A stretch of 64,000 nucleotides of DNA from Siphlonurus alternatus. Taxonomy: Eukaryota; Arthropoda; Insecta; Ephemeroptera; Siphlonuridae. The translations under genes and the position numbers were made by a program. Shown here one piece after another: positions 61,740-64,000 of this stretch (positions within the stretch are counted from its first letter, which is position 1; each line of letters starts with the position of its first letter). The stretch spans positions 45,183,520 through 45,247,519 of the forward strand of contig OX463779.1 of NCBI GenBank assembly GCA_949825025.1. Direction: 5' to 3'. The notes under the pieces are model-generated. The model worked only from the letters and a program-made list of their open reading frames with translations. It was not told the DNA's origin and made no database searches.

Positions 61740-62340
61740 TTGATGAGCTACTATTGTCTGTTGCTCGATCAAGCTAGTTTTGTCCGAGCTTGGACTGTTT
61801 GTGTGGTGAGCAGGTTATATAGAGAGGAAGAGGAGGGAGGTTGGAGAGTTGGCGCCTCTAGCCAGTGCAAGCAACGCCGCCGCGGCGACACGCATTGATC
61901 CAGCTTCATCACGTGATTCGCGAAAACAGCGCGCACGCAGATGAGAGCAGTGGCGTCTTGCTGAGAAATCGATCCCTTGCAACACCACGCGGTTCTGTTG
62001 GTTCGTCGTGGTCTCCCATATATACCCTCTCCCTTCTTTTTTTTTTCTACCCCATCCTCCCACGAGGTCAATCGGTGATGGCTATTACGTATAAGATGGG
62101 TGGGAGAGGTAGGGAACCCAAACGAGGAAAAAAAAAAAAAAAAAAGTATATAAGGGAGAGAAAAAGAAGAAGGAGCTAAGGCTGCTTGCCTTTCCCGTCA
62201 TTTTATACGCCTCAGCAAGAGTCTTTCGCTTCACATCTCTCTCTCTCTTCTTTCCAGCTCTCTGGCGTCAGGGCTGCTCTCTGCCCCTCTCTCTACCTTT
62301 GCAGCCTTGACAATAGCTGCTAGTACGACCGGGCGCAAGC
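61740..62340. promoter_or_regulatory. Candidate promoter region with TATA-like boxes on both strands
   Basis: GC-richer than its surroundings. On the minus strand GGGTATATATGGG is at 62015-62027. On the plus strand AGTATATAAGGGAG is at 62145-62158. Both are followed by pyrimidine- or purine-rich leader-like sequence. The minus-strand box could serve a non-coding first exon of Tsp2A. No ORF here looks real. Confidence 0.3.
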
Positions 62341-62616
62341 CCCTTTCCGCCCTCTTTAACAAATCATACTTTTTTTTTTTTTTTTTTTTTTTACTTCTTC
62401 TTCTTTTCAAAAAAGTTTCTTAATAAATTAAAACTTGAAAACTTTGACGTCAATAGCACTATATAGAGTATAGAAAATATTCATCCATTATCTAACTTTA
62501 GTAATTCAATATTTTTCTCTTTCTATCTCATTATTTGTTGACTTTATCTTATAATATTTTCAACCATACTTTTTTTAAGATTTATATAAAAAAGGAAGAA
62601 ATATGTGAAAAAGTAA

Positions 62617-62755
62617 AGGTATCCGTCCTGACTGAGGTTTTCCACGGTTCCCTCAGTTTCACCTTAGTGAATGCTGGGATGCGTAACATGCCGTGGCTAC
62701 CATCCTTTCCTTACCTTATCCCATTACCCCACCGCGAGCTGTAAGCTCTTAGGTG
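62617..62755 (+). mobile_element. 5S-SINE body fragment, opposite orientation
   Basis: CGTCCTGACTGAGGTTTTCC, GGTTCCCTCAGTTTCACCTT and the TTATCCCATTACCCC tail region are the reverse complement of the 30.5-kb and 19.8-kb copies. Only the tail-proximal half is present. Confidence 0.65.
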
Positions 62756-63811
62756 TGTATATATCCCCGAGTTTAAATAATTATCATCTTTTATTTACTC
62801 TCTCCTCATCTAATTCCCTCTTATTTTGCACCATTTTAGAGAGAAAAAAAAGGGAAAAAGACGAGAGTATGTCTTTTTTTCTTATTATTTCAAGAGTATA
62901 AAATGTTAGAAATATTATCTCCATTTTATCCTCACTTTGAGTGAAGAGGAAATAAGATGTGTTTTAGAGGTAAAAATATTAGGTTTAGACGTGTAAAGGA
63001 TAATGATTTGAAGATGAATTAATTTTTCAACTATAAGGGTCTATATAAAAATATATATACTATTATAATGAACGATTTTCAGTGTCATTTGACTTAACAG
63101 TGGTGCGAAAATGAGTGACAAGTTCGTTGTGGTGTGCATGCGGTTATGAAAACGTGGAGGCAGCTTGATAAGCCACAGAGTGTGATCTCCTGACATAACG
63201 CTGAGTCGTCTAACTCACGATGACACCACATTTGCAGCCTCATCTTACCATTGCCCGCAAGCTTTACACTGTAACCCATTAATATTGTAACACTCTAAGT
63301 CTAAAATTACACTATATATTTTGTACTATACAAAAATATCGATTAAATTTAACTCTAGCTGTATATATTATATAGTAAAATGCAATAGATATTCTAGAGT
63401 AATTTTGCAAAACATCGGAAGCAATTGTATCCTATGCTACATTACCCGTATAACACGTACCACATGTAATTTATTATATTACTTATATTCATTCTCGTTT
63501 ATATGTGATGAACAGTATATTATATAAGTTATAATAAAAGCATGTAAATTTACATTGTTTCTAAACAATGGGACTTTCTCTATTAAAAACTTTATTATAA
63601 ATTTAAATTTTCCCCTTAAATATATGCAACTTTTTCATCATATATATTTATTTTTTTTAAAAGGTGACTCATAAAATATAATCTAAATACTTATGTGTCA
63701 GGGTGTACTTTATCTTATCACCTTTCATAATGTAAACCATGTTTCCTATCCTATGACGTAGTAAACTATAATGTATCACGATATATTTTCTAAATGAAAG
63801 TCAACTTTATG
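62756..63811. other. AT-rich DNA at the window end
   Basis: No gene seen. A GC-richer patch at 63090-63270 has a short frame without recognisable motifs. Confidence 0.5.
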
Positions 63812-63947
63812 CAGGCGCGGATCCAGCCCCCCCCCCCGAAATTTCAGATTTAACATGGTCAATTTAGGTATTACCCCCACTCTATTTTTTTTAAACATTA
63901 GCCTTATGAAGAGGGCCCCCCGAATTTTTTTTCTGGATCCTCGACTG
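63812..63947. mobile_element. hAT-type MITE, 136 bp
   Basis: Ends CAGGCGCGGATCCAG and CTGGATCCTCGACTG are inverted repeats. Flanking octamers ACTTTATG and ACTATATG differ at one base. The interior has a long C run and no coding capacity. Confidence 0.8.
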
Positions 63948-64000
63948 ACTATATGAAATATGTCTCTTAGATGTTTAAAAAAAGAAAACGTCATTCTAAG

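Noticed and set aside
56513..64000. First coding exon of Tsp2A
   Set aside because: I looked on the minus strand for the usual Cys-Val-Lys-Tyr membrane-segment start followed by a donor and found none. It may be short and missed, or outside the window.
1..64000. CRISPR arrays, operons, bacterial terminators, integrated virus
   Set aside because: The regular repeats are microsatellites, both host genes are intron-split, and the only polymerase is a non-LTR retrotransposon's.

Overview
The window is AT-rich eukaryotic DNA, most likely from an arthropod and plausibly a crustacean. The protein evidence is a tetraspanin whose exons match Drosophila Tsp2A, a smooth-septate-junction protein known from arthropods, together with a many-exon TMTC3 gene. 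The abundance of microsatellites and MITEs fits a large crustacean-type genome, but I cannot name the species. Nothing bacterial (operons, ribosome-binding sites, CRISPR) is present.

Two host genes lie on the minus strand. Tmtc3 (23394 down to 10263) can be read completely in 14 coding exons with conserved splice sites, giving 872 residues. It encodes an ER O-mannosyltransferase of the TMTC family with an N-terminal multi-membrane part and C-terminal TPR repeats. Tsp2A (56512 down to 43998) is read in four exons, from the end of transmembrane segment 1 to the stop codon. Its first coding exon was not found and probably lies beyond base 64000. Both genes make membrane-system proteins, but nothing shows that they act together.

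Layout: 1-10.2 kb is intergenic, with a 28S-rRNA-derived retroposed fragment, a non-autonomous hAT element with a perfect 8-bp target duplication, and several foldback elements. 10.2-23.4 kb is Tmtc3, its introns packed with SINEs and MITEs. 23.4-43.9 kb is intergenic, with a 706-bp long inverted repeat, an intact CR1-like reverse transcriptase ORF preceded by a 288-bp identical direct repeat, 5S-rRNA-derived SINEs, a long pentanucleotide array and more MITEs. 43.9-56.5 kb is Tsp2A, with a three-deep nest of MITEs in its largest visible intron. 56.5-64 kb is probably Tsp2A intron 1 or 5' flank and includes a GC-richer stretch (about 61.2-62.4 kb) with TATA-like boxes on both strands.

The main interest is the mobile DNA: SINEs with 5S, 28S and tRNA-type sequence side by side, at least a dozen foldback families, nested insertions that preserve empty-site information, and elements sitting 7-35 bases from splice donors in six introns. 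All family matches come from reading by eye and recall. No database search was run.
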